Origin: CAJCIW01 sp963833965
GTDB lineage: Bacteria > Chlamydiota > Chlamydiia > Chlamydiales > Rhabdochlamydiaceae
Length of the DNA stretch: 64,000 nucleotides
Direction: 5' to 3'
NCBI GenBank assembly: GCA_963833965.1
Contig: CAWHZZ010000001.1
Span: 868,001 to 932,000, forward strand
The notes beneath the pieces were generated by a model. It searched no databases, was not told the DNA's origin, and was given only the letters and a program-made list of their open reading frames with translations. Below, one piece after another: positions 35,610 to 45,672 of the stretch (positions are counted from its first letter, which is position 1; every line of letters begins with the position of its first letter). The translations under genes and the position numbers were made by a program.

Positions 35610-36470
35610 TCAACCATCTTTTTTAGAGAATTTCTGCAGTGCGTAATTGAGAAGCTGCTTATAGCCGCTGACGACAAGCTGCCTGAAAGGCAGCTTGTCG
35701 GGAGGGGCCTTCTTCCCCTCTAAAATTTCACTCTCGATTTCCAACATTTGCTTCACGGACTTCGCTAAGTTGCCTTCTTTCAAAAGGCGTTGCAGAAGGT
35801 CGCCTTCCCGATAGCATTTCCAGTTGTTAAAGCGGCTTTGGACGGTTTGCGGCAAAGACGCGTCTTTAAGAGACATCAAAGGGAGTTTACTGAATTTTTC
35901 TAGCGACACCTCTAGGGGAGGGCCCTTAAACATCCTTTTGTAATTTTTCATTACCTCGAACTGGTCATAGACGATCCCGAGGCCGGTTTTATCGATATTC
36001 GTAAAATAGCAAGGAATATTTCGAAGAAAATGCTCGGCCGCCGAGAGGTTTTTTCTATTAAATTGTTTGTCGTGCAAGATCCAGACGACATCATATCCTG
36101 CCAAATTGTAGTCGAGAATCCGGCATTGGACCTCCTCTAGGGGAATCGGCGAGCATTGGATTTCGAAAATTAATTTTTGTGGATGCCACACGACATCGGC
36201 GATGCGGCCAAACGAGGGAAATGGACATTCGATCTGTGCCTCCGAAGGGCCAAAAAGCTCGAAAAGTTTCCATTGGAGGTGGATGTGTTCTTGGCTTTTT
36301 TCATGCTGGCGGCATTTTTTTGGCAAGACTGGATGGTAAAAATGAATTTGACGCGATGGCCCCCCGCGGACACGCACCGAGGCGCTGCACTCGGGACATT
36401 GATAGTTTTTTCCCTTTTCGGCATCGCTTGCCAGGAGGGGTTTTCCTTGGTCTAGGGCGTAAAGTTGCAT
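35610..36470 (-). CDS. coiA: CoiA-like competence/nuclease-fold protein (CT616-type)
   Basis: A 286-residue soluble protein. It begins with a CoiA-type N-terminal zinc-finger-like module (YQCPECSASVRVRGG, then HFYHP), has a SQEHIHLQWKLFELF helix, then RIADVVW and FEIQCSPIPLEEVQCRILDY, the E-x-Q pattern of the CoiA nuclease-like core, and GYDVVWILHD. CoiA promotes recombination during natural transformation in Gram-positives; the chlamydial homologue's role is untested. ATG at 36470 is preferred over TTG at 36485. Located between rpsT and rpoD as CT616 is. Confidence 0.72.
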   Translation of the reverse strand: MQLYALDQGKPLLASDAEKGKNYQCPECSASVRVRGGPSRQIHFYHPVLPKKCRQHEKSQEHIHLQWKLFELFGPSEAQIECPFPSFGRIADVVWHPQKLIFEIQCSPIPLEEVQCRILDYNLAGYDVVWILHDKQFNRKNLSAAEHFLRNIPCYFTNIDKTGLGIVYDQFEVMKNYKRMFKGPPLEVSLEKFSKLPLMSLKDASLPQTVQSRFNNWKCYREGDLLQRLLKEGNLAKSVKQMLEIESEILEGKKAPPDKLPFRQLVVSGYKQLLNYALQKFSKKDG

Positions 36471-36520
36471 ATTTTTCTTTCTCAAAAATTTTTCACCATG
36501 TTAATAAAGTATAGATCAGC

Positions 36521-36549
36521 TTGACAATAAGAAACTTTCCCCCCAAAAT
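36521..36549 (+). promoter_or_regulatory. Candidate rpoD promoter
   Basis: TTGACA at 36521-36526 is a consensus -35. After 17 bases comes CAAAAT, a weak -10. It lies about 30 bases before the rpoD ATG in the divergent gap. Confidence 0.4.
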
Positions 36550-36576
36550 TTGCAGGTTTGTTTACACTGGAATCAC

Positions 36577-38241
<1,665 letters not shown>

Positions 38242-38243
38242 CA

Positions 38244-40358
38244 ATGAAGCTTCTCGAATTGATTTTTTCTCAAGACGGCCTTTTGAGCCGGTCGCTCGCG
38301 AATTTCGAGGAGAGGGCGTGTCAAAAAGAGATGGCCGCCAGCATCCTCGATGCCTTCGAAAAAGATCAAATCGCTCTGATCGAGGCGGGGACCGGAACGG
38401 GGAAAAGCCTTGCCTATCTTGTTCCAGCGATCATTTGGGCGTTGAAGCATCAGGAAAAAACGGTCATCGCCACGCACACCATCGCCCTTCAAGAGCAGCT
38501 TCTGCACAAAGACATCCCTTTTCTTCTGAAAACGATGGATGTCGAGATCAAGGCGTGCCTTGTCAAAGGAATGAGCAATTACCTTTGCCTGCGCAAACTC
38601 CATGAACTGCAAGAACAGCCTCTACTTTTTTCCTTCGATGAGACAAAAGAAGTGCAGGCCATCGAACACTGGTCAGAAAAAACAGAGGATGGATCGCGCT
38701 CCGATATTCCCTTTCCCGTTTCTTCTTCCGTTTGGGAAAAGGTCGGCGCAGAAGCGGAATCGTGCAATCATGTGCAGTGCCCCCATTACAAACGGTGTTT
38801 TTTTTTCAAAGCGCGCAAAGAAGCCGCCGAATCGCAGCTCCTCATCGTCAATCATCACTTGCTTCTTGCCGACATTGAAAAACGTCGCCGCAACCCGGGC
38901 GCGCAAGAATCGATCCTTCCACCCTATGACCGGCTCGTCATCGACGAAGCGCACAATCTGGAAGAGATCGCTCTAGATAGTTTTGCAAGGCGCTTTGACC
39001 GGATCGCTTTCTTGCGGCTTCTCGGCAAACTGCATTCCGATGTGCATCCCGAGCGCTCAAGGCTCTTCGCTTTAAAAAAAGAGCTCTCCTCGTTATCGAT
39101 TGTGCGGCCTGTGCTTTTGCAAAAGCTGGAAACAGAGATACCGGCTTTAAGAAGAACATGTCAGGCTGAATTGGAAGAAGCGCTTGCGCAGATGACTCAG
39201 TTATTTGAAGACCAATCTAAGTGCCGGATTACAAGCGCGATTACCGAAAATGCTTTTTGGAAAAACAACATTGTTCCCGGACTTTTGTCCTTGGCCAAAG
39301 AAGTTGAACGTCTTCTACTCTCTCTCAAAGGCGTTATTGCCGACTTCGACGAATTCAAAGGAACTGCTCTTTACGAAAAATCTAGCGCGCACCTTTTAGA
39401 AATTCAGTCTATTGTCCTTCGACTGGAGCAGGCCGCAGAATTCTTCACCCACTTCACACAAAATGAAACAGAGAATGAAAAACGCGTGCGCTGGTACGAG
39501 AGCAATGGCGGCAATATCGCCCTCGTCGATGCAGCGCTAGACATTTCACAGCTATTGCACGAACATCTTTTCTCTCCCCTCCACACATCCATTCTCACCA
39601 GCGCGACGATGGCCGCGGCACGCTCCTTTCAATTCATCAAATCGCGCCTCGGTCTTGCCCTTTTGGAAGCAAAACTTCAGGAAACAATTTACGATTCCCC
39701 ATTCAATTATCCCGACCGCTCTCTTTTCCTCGTCCCCACGGATCTTCCATTGCCCTCGCACGCCGAATTCTTGAGAGAATGTGTGAAGACAATGTCTGAA
39801 ATTGTTGAAATCAGTCGAGGAAGCGCATTTCTTCTTTTCACTTCCTATGAAATGCTGCAGAGCTGCTACCGCTCGCTCGCTGCAACGCCGCTCGCAGACC
39901 GCTTTCCTTTTTTAAAACAGGGCGATCTCCCGCGCCACTTGCTCCTCGAGCAGTTCAAAAAGAGGGAAGGCAGCGTCCTTTTTGCGACCGATTCTTTTTG
40001 GGAAGGCGTCGATGTCCCTGGAGAGGCGCTGCGCTGTGTCGTTATCGCTAAACTGCCGTTTTCTGTGCCGAGCGATCCGCTTTATGAAGCTTATGCGCAA
40101 TCCCTAGAAAAAGAAGGATTGGACCCATTTTTCGACTACAGCGTTCCGCAGGCGGTGATTAAATTCAAACAGGGGTTCGGTCGTCTGATGCGTAAAAATG
40201 ACGATCGCGGATGCGTCATCTGTCTCGATTCGCGCATCGTTAAAAAGAATTATGGGAAGCAATTTCTAGAAAGTTTGCCGTCTTGTCCCACTTTTTTCGG
40301 TCCAAAATCGGATGTTTTTGCGGAGATGCGAAAATTTTACGAAAGGACTAAGAGGTAG
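38244..40358 (+). CDS. dinG: DinG-type ATP-dependent helicase
   Basis: A 704-residue superfamily 2 XPD/DinG helicase. Walker A EAGTGTGKS is near residue 48, the DEAH box VIDEAHNLEEIA near 235, and the iron-sulfur cysteines are Cys in GMSNYLCLRKL plus the cluster CNHVQCPHYKRC. C-terminal motifs ILTSATMAA, ATDSFWEGVDVPG and QGFGRLMR complete it. There is no N-terminal exonuclease domain, unlike the Firmicute form. It unwinds forked or R-loop DNA with 5'-3' polarity. Translation starts two bases after rpoD with GAAGAAGAG upstream. Confidence 0.92.
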   Translation: MKLLELIFSQDGLLSRSLANFEERACQKEMAASILDAFEKDQIALIEAGTGTGKSLAYLVPAIIWALKHQEKTVIATHTIALQEQLLHKDIPFLLKTMDVEIKACLVKGMSNYLCLRKLHELQEQPLLFSFDETKEVQAIEHWSEKTEDGSRSDIPFPVSSSVWEKVGAEAESCNHVQCPHYKRCFFFKARKEAAESQLLIVNHHLLLADIEKRRRNPGAQESILPPYDRLVIDEAHNLEEIALDSFARRFDRIAFLRLLGKLHSDVHPERSRLFALKKELSSLSIVRPVLLQKLETEIPALRRTCQAELEEALAQMTQLFEDQSKCRITSAITENAFWKNNIVPGLLSLAKEVERLLLSLKGVIADFDEFKGTALYEKSSAHLLEIQSIVLRLEQAAEFFTHFTQNETENEKRVRWYESNGGNIALVDAALDISQLLHEHLFSPLHTSILTSATMAAARSFQFIKSRLGLALLEAKLQETIYDSPFNYPDRSLFLVPTDLPLPSHAEFLRECVKTMSEIVEISRGSAFLLFTSYEMLQSCYRSLAATPLADRFPFLKQGDLPRHLLLEQFKKREGSVLFATDSFWEGVDVPGEALRCVVIAKLPFSVPSDPLYEAYAQSLEKEGLDPFFDYSVPQAVIKFKQGFGRLMRKNDDRGCVICLDSRIVKKNYGKQFLESLPSCPTFFGPKSDVFAEMRKFYERTKR

Positions 40359-40542
40359 TGATTGAGGACGGCGGTCTGCATTTTGCATATGTTTTGACAA
40401 TATTCAATTTTCGACATCTAAAAAACACGAATCTTGCCAGAGCCGGAGCGTTCTCGAACCAATTCATCACTCCCTACTACATAACAGAACCCATTTTCGC
40501 CCATTCGCGGATTGGTACTTTTCTGCCCACTCTTTTAGTTTT

Positions 40543-40570
40543 GTAAGAAAAATATGTTAATATTTCTTAC
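40543..40570. promoter_or_regulatory. AbiEi operator 1 (palindrome)
   Basis: GTAAGAAA, 12 bases, then TTTCTTAC: a 28-bp palindrome nearly identical to operator 2, with centres 111 bp apart. AbiEi antitoxins are known to bind paired inverted repeats upstream of their operon. Apart from the two palindromes, the gap 40359-40681 shows nothing recognisable. Confidence 0.65.
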
Positions 40571-40653
40571 ATAGAACTAAGATCCTGATTATCAATCTGT
40601 TGCATATGAAAAAATTTATTTTAGAAAAAAAATTGAAAAAACCACTTGCATCT

Positions 40654-40681
40654 GTAAGAAAAACATGCCAGTATTTCTTAC
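40654..40681. promoter_or_regulatory. AbiEi operator 2 overlapping the promoter and abutting the start codon
   Basis: The same 28-bp palindrome (GTAAGAAA ... TTTCTTAC) ends one base before the ATG at 40682. TTGCAT (40647-40652), 17 bases, then CAGTAT forms a plausible promoter inside it, which would place transcription start at or next to the ATG. Confidence 0.65.
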
Positions 40682-41305
40682 ATGAAGAACAACAAAAAAC
40701 AGCCAAATAGTATTGACCATCAAATACTTAATGCAATAACTGCTCTTGGTCATGGCGCTGTATTTGTTCCAACAGACTTTTTGAGCCTTGGCAGTCGGCA
40801 GACTGTCGATACTGCTCTTCACCGACTCGTTCGAAAAGGCACCATCCGCCGCCTCGCAAGGGGAATATATGATTTTCCTAAAGAACACCCTAAGATTGGA
40901 AAACTTCAACCATCTCCAGAAAAAATAGCAGAGGCCTTAGTTGGGAGAGATTGCACCCGTATTCAACCAACGGGCGCTTATGCAGCAAATATCCTGGGAC
41001 TGTCCGAACAAGTTCCTGCTAAAGTTGTATTTCTGACTGACGGACCAACTCGAACGGTAAAAATCGGCACGGCAACCATTCAGCTGCGGCGAACAACTCC
41101 CAAAAATATGGCGATGGCAGGACGATTCAGCGGTCTTTTAGTTCAAGCGCTCCGTGAATTAGGTAAAGAAAATATCACCTTAGAACGAATTGAATATTTG
41201 AAGCGGACTATACCACTGGATACACGACAAGGGTTGCTCAAGGATATTCGATTTGCACCGGAATGGATGCATTCCATTTTCAAGGCATTAGCCGAGGAGG
41301 CTTGA
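40682..41305 (+). CDS. abiEi: AbiEi-type antitoxin (type IV toxin-antitoxin, DUF6088)
   Basis: A 207-residue protein. The N-terminal winged-helix (HGAVFVPTDFLSLGSRQTVDTALHRLVRKGTIRRLARGIYDFP) is the DNA-binding part that represses its own operon; the C-terminal domain (GRDCTRIQPTGAYAANILGL onward) is the antitoxin part. It counters the AbiEii nucleotidyltransferase without direct complex formation in known systems. The ATG lies right at the edge of operator 2 with no ribosome site, so a leaderless message is possible. It is followed after one base by the toxin gene. Base composition is AT-richer than the flanking genes, suggesting acquisition. Confidence 0.85.
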   Translation: MKNNKKQPNSIDHQILNAITALGHGAVFVPTDFLSLGSRQTVDTALHRLVRKGTIRRLARGIYDFPKEHPKIGKLQPSPEKIAEALVGRDCTRIQPTGAYAANILGLSEQVPAKVVFLTDGPTRTVKIGTATIQLRRTTPKNMAMAGRFSGLLVQALRELGKENITLERIEYLKRTIPLDTRQGLLKDIRFAPEWMHSIFKALAEEA

Positions 41306-41306
41306 A

Positions 41307-42317
41307 GTGAAACTTGACTTTTTAAAACTACCTTCTGACGAACGACGCCTGTATATTGAACAAGCCGCCATTCAAAGAAACATATCCCCTGTAATCATGG
41401 AAAAAGATTTCTTCGTCTGCTGGTTACTCAGTATTCTATTCGAATCAGAGTTTGCTGACAGTCTTGTATTCAAAGGGGGTACTTCCCTATCAAAAATATT
41501 TGGCGCAATCAATCGATTTTCTGAAGATATCGATCTTTCTCTGTCGCCTACCTTTCTTGGACTTCCTGAAACCCCTGCAAATCGCACTCAAGCTGATAAA
41601 TGGTGGAAAAAAGCTGAAGATGCATGTGAAATAGCGGTTCAGACTCAGATTATGTCGATGTTAGAAGGATCGACATCGGGCATATTAGGAAAAAATGAGC
41701 AGGCAAGATTCGAGTTTTTAAAAGACCCTCAAACCAAGTCACCGCCGGTAATTCTTTTTCATTATCCCTCATCGCTACCAACTGGATTTGCCTATATCAA
41801 ACGTTCTGTAAAACTTGAGTTCGGCTCCCTAACTGATCAGCAACCAACTGGGCGCTATACAATACGACCTTGGATTGCTGAGGTTTTCCCCGCAGCCTTT
41901 CCCAACTGGCAATGTGAAGTCGTAGCTCTAAAAATCGAGCGAACTTTCTGGGAAAAGGCTACGATTCTACATGCAGAATATCATCGACCACTCGATAAAC
42001 CGATACGAGATAGATTTTCCCGCCACTATGCTGATACTGCGGCACTGGCGAATCATTCGGAGGCAATCAAAGCTATTGATCACCACGACCTCCGAGACCG
42101 CGTTGTTTCATGGAAAAATCTGTTCTTTCGCGACTCGTCAGCAAACTATGCCCAAGCCAAGCCTGGAACGTTTCGTCTTGTTCCTAGAGCTGAAAAGCTG
42201 TCTGAGTTGCGACGTGATTATCAGTTGATGCGCGATATGTATCTTACTGAACCTGTAAATTTTGATGACATACTGAGTACCTTGTCCGAATTAGAGCATC
42301 GTATCAACTTGACCTGA
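41307..42317 (+). CDS. abiEii: AbiEii-type toxin nucleotidyltransferase
   Basis: A 336-residue DUF1814 nucleotidyltransferase. The signature VFKGGTSLSKIFGAINRFSEDIDLSL (GG-T-x-L-x-K then R-x-SEDIDL) carries the two catalytic aspartates; later LKIERTFWEKATILHAEYHR is also typical. AbiEii-family toxins add nucleotides to target RNAs (reported for tRNA 3' ends in MenT homologues) and halt growth, and can give phage abortive infection. The start GTG at 41307 follows GAGGAGGC, which ends the antitoxin gene. A tRNA-Ala gene lies about 100 bases downstream on the other strand; tRNA loci are common integration points, though no repeat is visible here. Confidence 0.87.
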   Translation: MKLDFLKLPSDERRLYIEQAAIQRNISPVIMEKDFFVCWLLSILFESEFADSLVFKGGTSLSKIFGAINRFSEDIDLSLSPTFLGLPETPANRTQADKWWKKAEDACEIAVQTQIMSMLEGSTSGILGKNEQARFEFLKDPQTKSPPVILFHYPSSLPTGFAYIKRSVKLEFGSLTDQQPTGRYTIRPWIAEVFPAAFPNWQCEVVALKIERTFWEKATILHAEYHRPLDKPIRDRFSRHYADTAALANHSEAIKAIDHHDLRDRVVSWKNLFFRDSSANYAQAKPGTFRLVPRAEKLSELRRDYQLMRDMYLTEPVNFDDILSTLSELEHRINLT

Positions 42318-42412
42318 GATTTTCAAGATGCAGATATCCTTCAGAAAAATAAGGGGTTACAAAATGATAAAGCCGAAGACATGATCATTTCTGAAAAATG
42401 TCTCCGGTGATG

Positions 42413-42485
42413 TGGAGCGTAGCGGGATCGAACCGCTGACCTCAACAATGCCATTGTTGCGCTCTACCAACTGAGCTAACGCCCC
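42413..42485 (-). tRNA. tRNA-Ala (anticodon GGC)
   Basis: A 73-nt cloverleaf on the minus strand. Acceptor GGGGCGT pairs with ACGCTCC (one G-U), D-arm GCTC/GAGC, anticodon stem CAACA/TGTTG enclosing ATGGCAT with GGC, and T-arm GCGGTTCGATCCCGC. The discriminator is A; CCA is not encoded (ACATCA follows). Confidence 0.95.
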
Positions 42486-42546
42486 GAACAAACACGAGAA
42501 TTATAGAGCCAAAAGCGATTTTGGCTCTATATTTAAATAAAATATT

Positions 42547-44262
42547 TCACAAGTCGGATGGGGGCATAGCGGGACCTTGGGTCAAACCTCCTCCTCCAGC
42601 GCCCATCTGGATCACCACTCCTTTGTGGTTAGCAGGCCGGTAAGGGCCTAAATCCAGATCGTGGCCGCGCGGGTTAAAGAAGGGGTGGATGGGGAAAGGG
42701 GGACCATTCTTTGGGATCGTCAGCCAATGCGTTTGTCCATGCTCACTCATCTGCCTGTTGCACCCATAAACGGAGAATACTTCGAGTGGGCAGCCAAGAG
42801 TTTTTCGGGCGGCAGCGATGAGGCCGGTGGCGATCGTCGCATCGTAATTGGCGGAATTGATCTCCGAGACATTGGGCGTGATGGTGGCGCCTGCAGTCAT
42901 TCGAATCAGATAACAATTGTAGATTTGGCCATTCGCCCCTTTCATTTCAACGGGATCCGACAGTCTCATCACATGGTTAGTGCCGCCGCAAATAGTCGCT
43001 TGAGGGAGGTCTCGCCATTTCGGCATCTGCACCATGGCGAGGACCGACACGCCTCTTGCCGAGACGACATCGAATAGAGGTTTCCCATCGTATCCCAAAA
43101 TCGGTTGGTTGCCCAGCGAGACCACAAGATCAGAGAAAGGGACGATTTTTTTTGTGCCTTCAGGATCTGTGAACTGCGCATAACCCGGCTGCTCAGGACC
43201 GTCGGTGTAGATGGTGGTCAAAGTGCCGCTCAAGGTTTGCCCGCCTAAGTCATTAACGCGCTGAGCGAGCAACTGCATAAAATTGGGATTGAGAACGCGG
43301 TCGTGTGTTTTCTCGCCAATTACCACTCCTGTCGGAACGAATCCGAATCGCTCTGACATTTCCTCGGGGCAAAGGATCCGTATTTCCCTTCCCTCTTTTG
43401 CCAAGCCTTCTTTCATCGCATACAATTCCGCTTTCTCTTCTTCGGTCCGAGCGACGATGATCGATCCCTTTGCGTTAGAAATGAGCTTGCCTCCCATTTC
43501 TTCGTTCAATTGGACATAAACCTTCTCATTGTTTTTTGTGCGGGCTGCGACATCTTGCAGACTCTTTTGTCTTGTTTCCGGATCTTTGAAGCTACGGGTG
43601 AGGCGTTGAAATGCCAAAGCGATGCGCAATCCTGCCATCCAATGTCCAGGATGGGTCGCCCACCCTTTCCAATCGAGCGAGCGCCATGGGAACAGCCCTG
43701 TCTGTTCAGCGGCTCCGAGACTTTGATAATGGAAAAAGGCGCGATAGATCTGAGCGAGCACAAACCGATGAGGGCGAAGGGTTGTCGGCGCCTCTGTTTC
43801 AGCGTCAAATTCCAGGTGGAAGGCTGAGCCATTATGGATTGGAAATCTGCGCGCGTCGTTGATGTAAGTGACGCCCTTTGTGTTGGCAGTTGAAAGCAGT
43901 GCCGGCGGTCCGCCGACCACGACGGTTCCTGCAGATTTTGGGGCTTCTTTTAAAACACACTTCTTAAGGGGTTCAATTTTTACCGCCGTCTGTAAAGCTT
44001 GCTGCTTTTGAAACTCTTCTAAGGAACGAGGCAACATGGGAGCGAATTGAGGAAAGTGCTGCATGAAGAGTTCCTGCTGCTCCTTATTTGGAATATAAGG
44101 TTGATGCATCCCGGAAAAGCGATTCTTTTTATGCTGCGCTTCAGTGTGGTGAGAAAATGCGTCTGTCCCTTCGACGCAGTCAAGGAAACGATTATCCAGA
44201 TGGTATAGACCCAATGCGCTCAAGCCCACGCCACCGAGCACTCGAACTAATGCGTGTGTCAT
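42547..44262 (-). CDS. Predicted FAD-dependent oxidoreductase-like protein (DAO-type fold)
   Basis: A 571-residue protein with a short hydrophobic N-terminus (VRVLGGVGLSALGLYHL). The central part reads like a D-amino-acid-oxidase/dehydrogenase: EMSERFGFVPTGVVIGEKTHDRVLNPNFMQLLAQRVNDLGGQ, then DLVVSLGNQPILGYDGKPLFDVVSARGVSVLAM, and a late VSEINSANYDATIATGLIAAARKTLG. The dinucleotide-binding loop is poor: GTVVVGGPPALLSTA replaces GxGxxG, so cofactor binding is uncertain. The C-terminus is Gly-rich (MGAGGGGLTQG). Substrate unknown. AGAGG precedes the ATG. Divergent from tyrB. Confidence 0.55.
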   Translation of the reverse strand: MTHALVRVLGGVGLSALGLYHLDNRFLDCVEGTDAFSHHTEAQHKKNRFSGMHQPYIPNKEQQELFMQHFPQFAPMLPRSLEEFQKQQALQTAVKIEPLKKCVLKEAPKSAGTVVVGGPPALLSTANTKGVTYINDARRFPIHNGSAFHLEFDAETEAPTTLRPHRFVLAQIYRAFFHYQSLGAAEQTGLFPWRSLDWKGWATHPGHWMAGLRIALAFQRLTRSFKDPETRQKSLQDVAARTKNNEKVYVQLNEEMGGKLISNAKGSIIVARTEEEKAELYAMKEGLAKEGREIRILCPEEMSERFGFVPTGVVIGEKTHDRVLNPNFMQLLAQRVNDLGGQTLSGTLTTIYTDGPEQPGYAQFTDPEGTKKIVPFSDLVVSLGNQPILGYDGKPLFDVVSARGVSVLAMVQMPKWRDLPQATICGGTNHVMRLSDPVEMKGANGQIYNCYLIRMTAGATITPNVSEINSANYDATIATGLIAAARKTLGCPLEVFSVYGCNRQMSEHGQTHWLTIPKNGPPFPIHPFFNPRGHDLDLGPYRPANHKGVVIQMGAGGGGLTQGPAMPPSDL

Positions 44263-44364
44263 AAGAGAAGCCTCTTTATTGAAAATTAAAAGACCGAGGC
44301 AGTGAGCTTAGCTATTTTCCTTTTTAGTTGTCAAAAGTTTTGGCCTGAGTGTACGGTACGAAAT

Positions 44365-45576
44365 ATGGCCTTCTTTGAAAAAGTTCCGCTTGCGCCGCCC
44401 GATCCTATTTTTGGATTGACAGTGGCGTTCCAGAAAGATCCTCGATCACATAAAGTGAATCTGGGCGCAGGTATTTACAAGACAGAGGATCTGAAGACGC
44501 CTGTACTGAGCTCAGTGAAGGCAGCGGAAGCCGCTTTACTCGATTCCGAAAAAAGCAAAGAATACCTCCCCATCGACGGCGAGCGCGATTATCTCGATTT
44601 GATGGGGGCTCTAGTCTTTGGCAAAGAAAAATGGGAGGGGCAAAAAGAGCGCATCGCCGCTTTTCAAACAATCGGAGGAACCGGAGCGTTGAAAATCGGC
44701 GGCACATTGATCAAACAAGAAGCCGAAAGCTCTGTTTGGATTTCAACGCCGACGTGGCCCAATCATCGTGGAGTGTTTACAGACTGCGGTCTCAAAGTCG
44801 AGAAATATCCGTATTACGATTCGAAGGGGCATCGGCTCGATTTTGAAAATATGATCGCATGCCTAGAAAAGATGCCGGAGGGCACGGTCGTTGTTCTACA
44901 TGCTTCTTGCCACAATCCGACGGGATGCGATCCTACCGATGAACAATGGAAAACGATTTGCGCATCTTTTAAAAAAAACAAACTGCTCGCATTTTTTGAT
45001 TTCGCCTATCAAGGTTTTGGAGAGGGAATCGAACAGGATGCTGCGCCAGTCCGCCAATTTCTTCAAAGCGATTTGGAATTTCTCGCCGCGGTCTCCAACG
45101 CGAAAAATTTGGGTCTCTACGGAGAGCGCGCAGGCTGCCTGTTTATCGTTTCTTCCTCCCCAAACGTTACAGAACGCGTCATTTCTCGCGTCAAACAACT
45201 CATCCGCACTAACTATTCCAATCCCCCCATACACGGCGCCAGGGTGGCCGCCTATGTTTTAGGAACTTCTTCTCTGCGAAAAAAATGGGAAGGCGAGTTG
45301 AGTGAAATGAGAGACCGAATCAACGAGATGCGTCTTGCTTTCCATGATCGTCTGATGGAAAGGAGCAAAACTTTCGATTTCAGCCATCTGAAAAAAGGCA
45401 GAGGAATGTTCGCCTTTACGGGTCTTTCTAAAGACCAAGTCGACCGCATGAGGGAGGAATTTGCTATCTACATGCCCAGCGATGGAAGAATTAACCTTTG
45501 CGGAATCACCCGGAATAATCTCGATGTCATCGTTGATGCAACTGTCAAGGTAGTGGTCCGTGACAAAAATTCTTGA
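44365..45576 (+). CDS. tyrB: Aromatic/aspartate aminotransferase, class I
   Basis: A 403-residue PLP enzyme of the AspC/TyrB group. MAFFEKVPLAPPDPIFGLT opens the family-typical N-terminus; NLGAGIYKTEDLKTPVL, then HASCHNPTGCDPT, FFDFAYQGFGEG, and the Schiff-base lysine in AVSNAKNLGLYGER (S-x-x-K) with GER follow, and the C-terminal arginine region GRINLCGIT closes it. It interconverts amino and keto acids (aspartate, tyrosine, phenylalanine). The ATG at 44365 is preferred; the longer frame from 44302 has a non-family hydrophobic leader. Followed by mreC as CT637-CT638 in Chlamydia. Confidence 0.9.
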   Translation: MAFFEKVPLAPPDPIFGLTVAFQKDPRSHKVNLGAGIYKTEDLKTPVLSSVKAAEAALLDSEKSKEYLPIDGERDYLDLMGALVFGKEKWEGQKERIAAFQTIGGTGALKIGGTLIKQEAESSVWISTPTWPNHRGVFTDCGLKVEKYPYYDSKGHRLDFENMIACLEKMPEGTVVVLHASCHNPTGCDPTDEQWKTICASFKKNKLLAFFDFAYQGFGEGIEQDAAPVRQFLQSDLEFLAAVSNAKNLGLYGERAGCLFIVSSSPNVTERVISRVKQLIRTNYSNPPIHGARVAAYVLGTSSLRKKWEGELSEMRDRINEMRLAFHDRLMERSKTFDFSHLKKGRGMFAFTGLSKDQVDRMREEFAIYMPSDGRINLCGITRNNLDVIVDATVKVVVRDKNS

Positions 45577-45579
45577 GAC

Positions 45580-45605
45580 AATTTCGAGCTTTCACGCTCG
45601 AAATT
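45580..45605 (+). terminator. Hairpin terminator after tyrB
   Basis: AATTTCGAGC pairs perfectly with GCTCGAAATT around a six-base loop, four bases past the tyrB stop codon, with an A/T-rich stretch after it. Confidence 0.7.
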
Positions 45606-45672
45606 ACTCTAAAAATTTTTGAGATGTACCACTAGTTTCTTAAATGCAGGAAGTTTAATATAAGAAATCGCC

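Noticed and set aside
40358..40546. A 62-codon frame after dinG
   Set aside because: No family resemblance, alternative start only, and it runs into the first AbiE operator.
42345..42358. AAGGGGTTACAAAATG near the tRNA, resembling the end of element B
   Set aside because: Identity to the B end stops after GGGGTT, and there is no partner end.
41307..42485. An integrated island ending at tRNA-Ala
   Set aside because: AbiE beside a tRNA suggested this, but no direct repeat of the tRNA 3' end and no integrase were seen.
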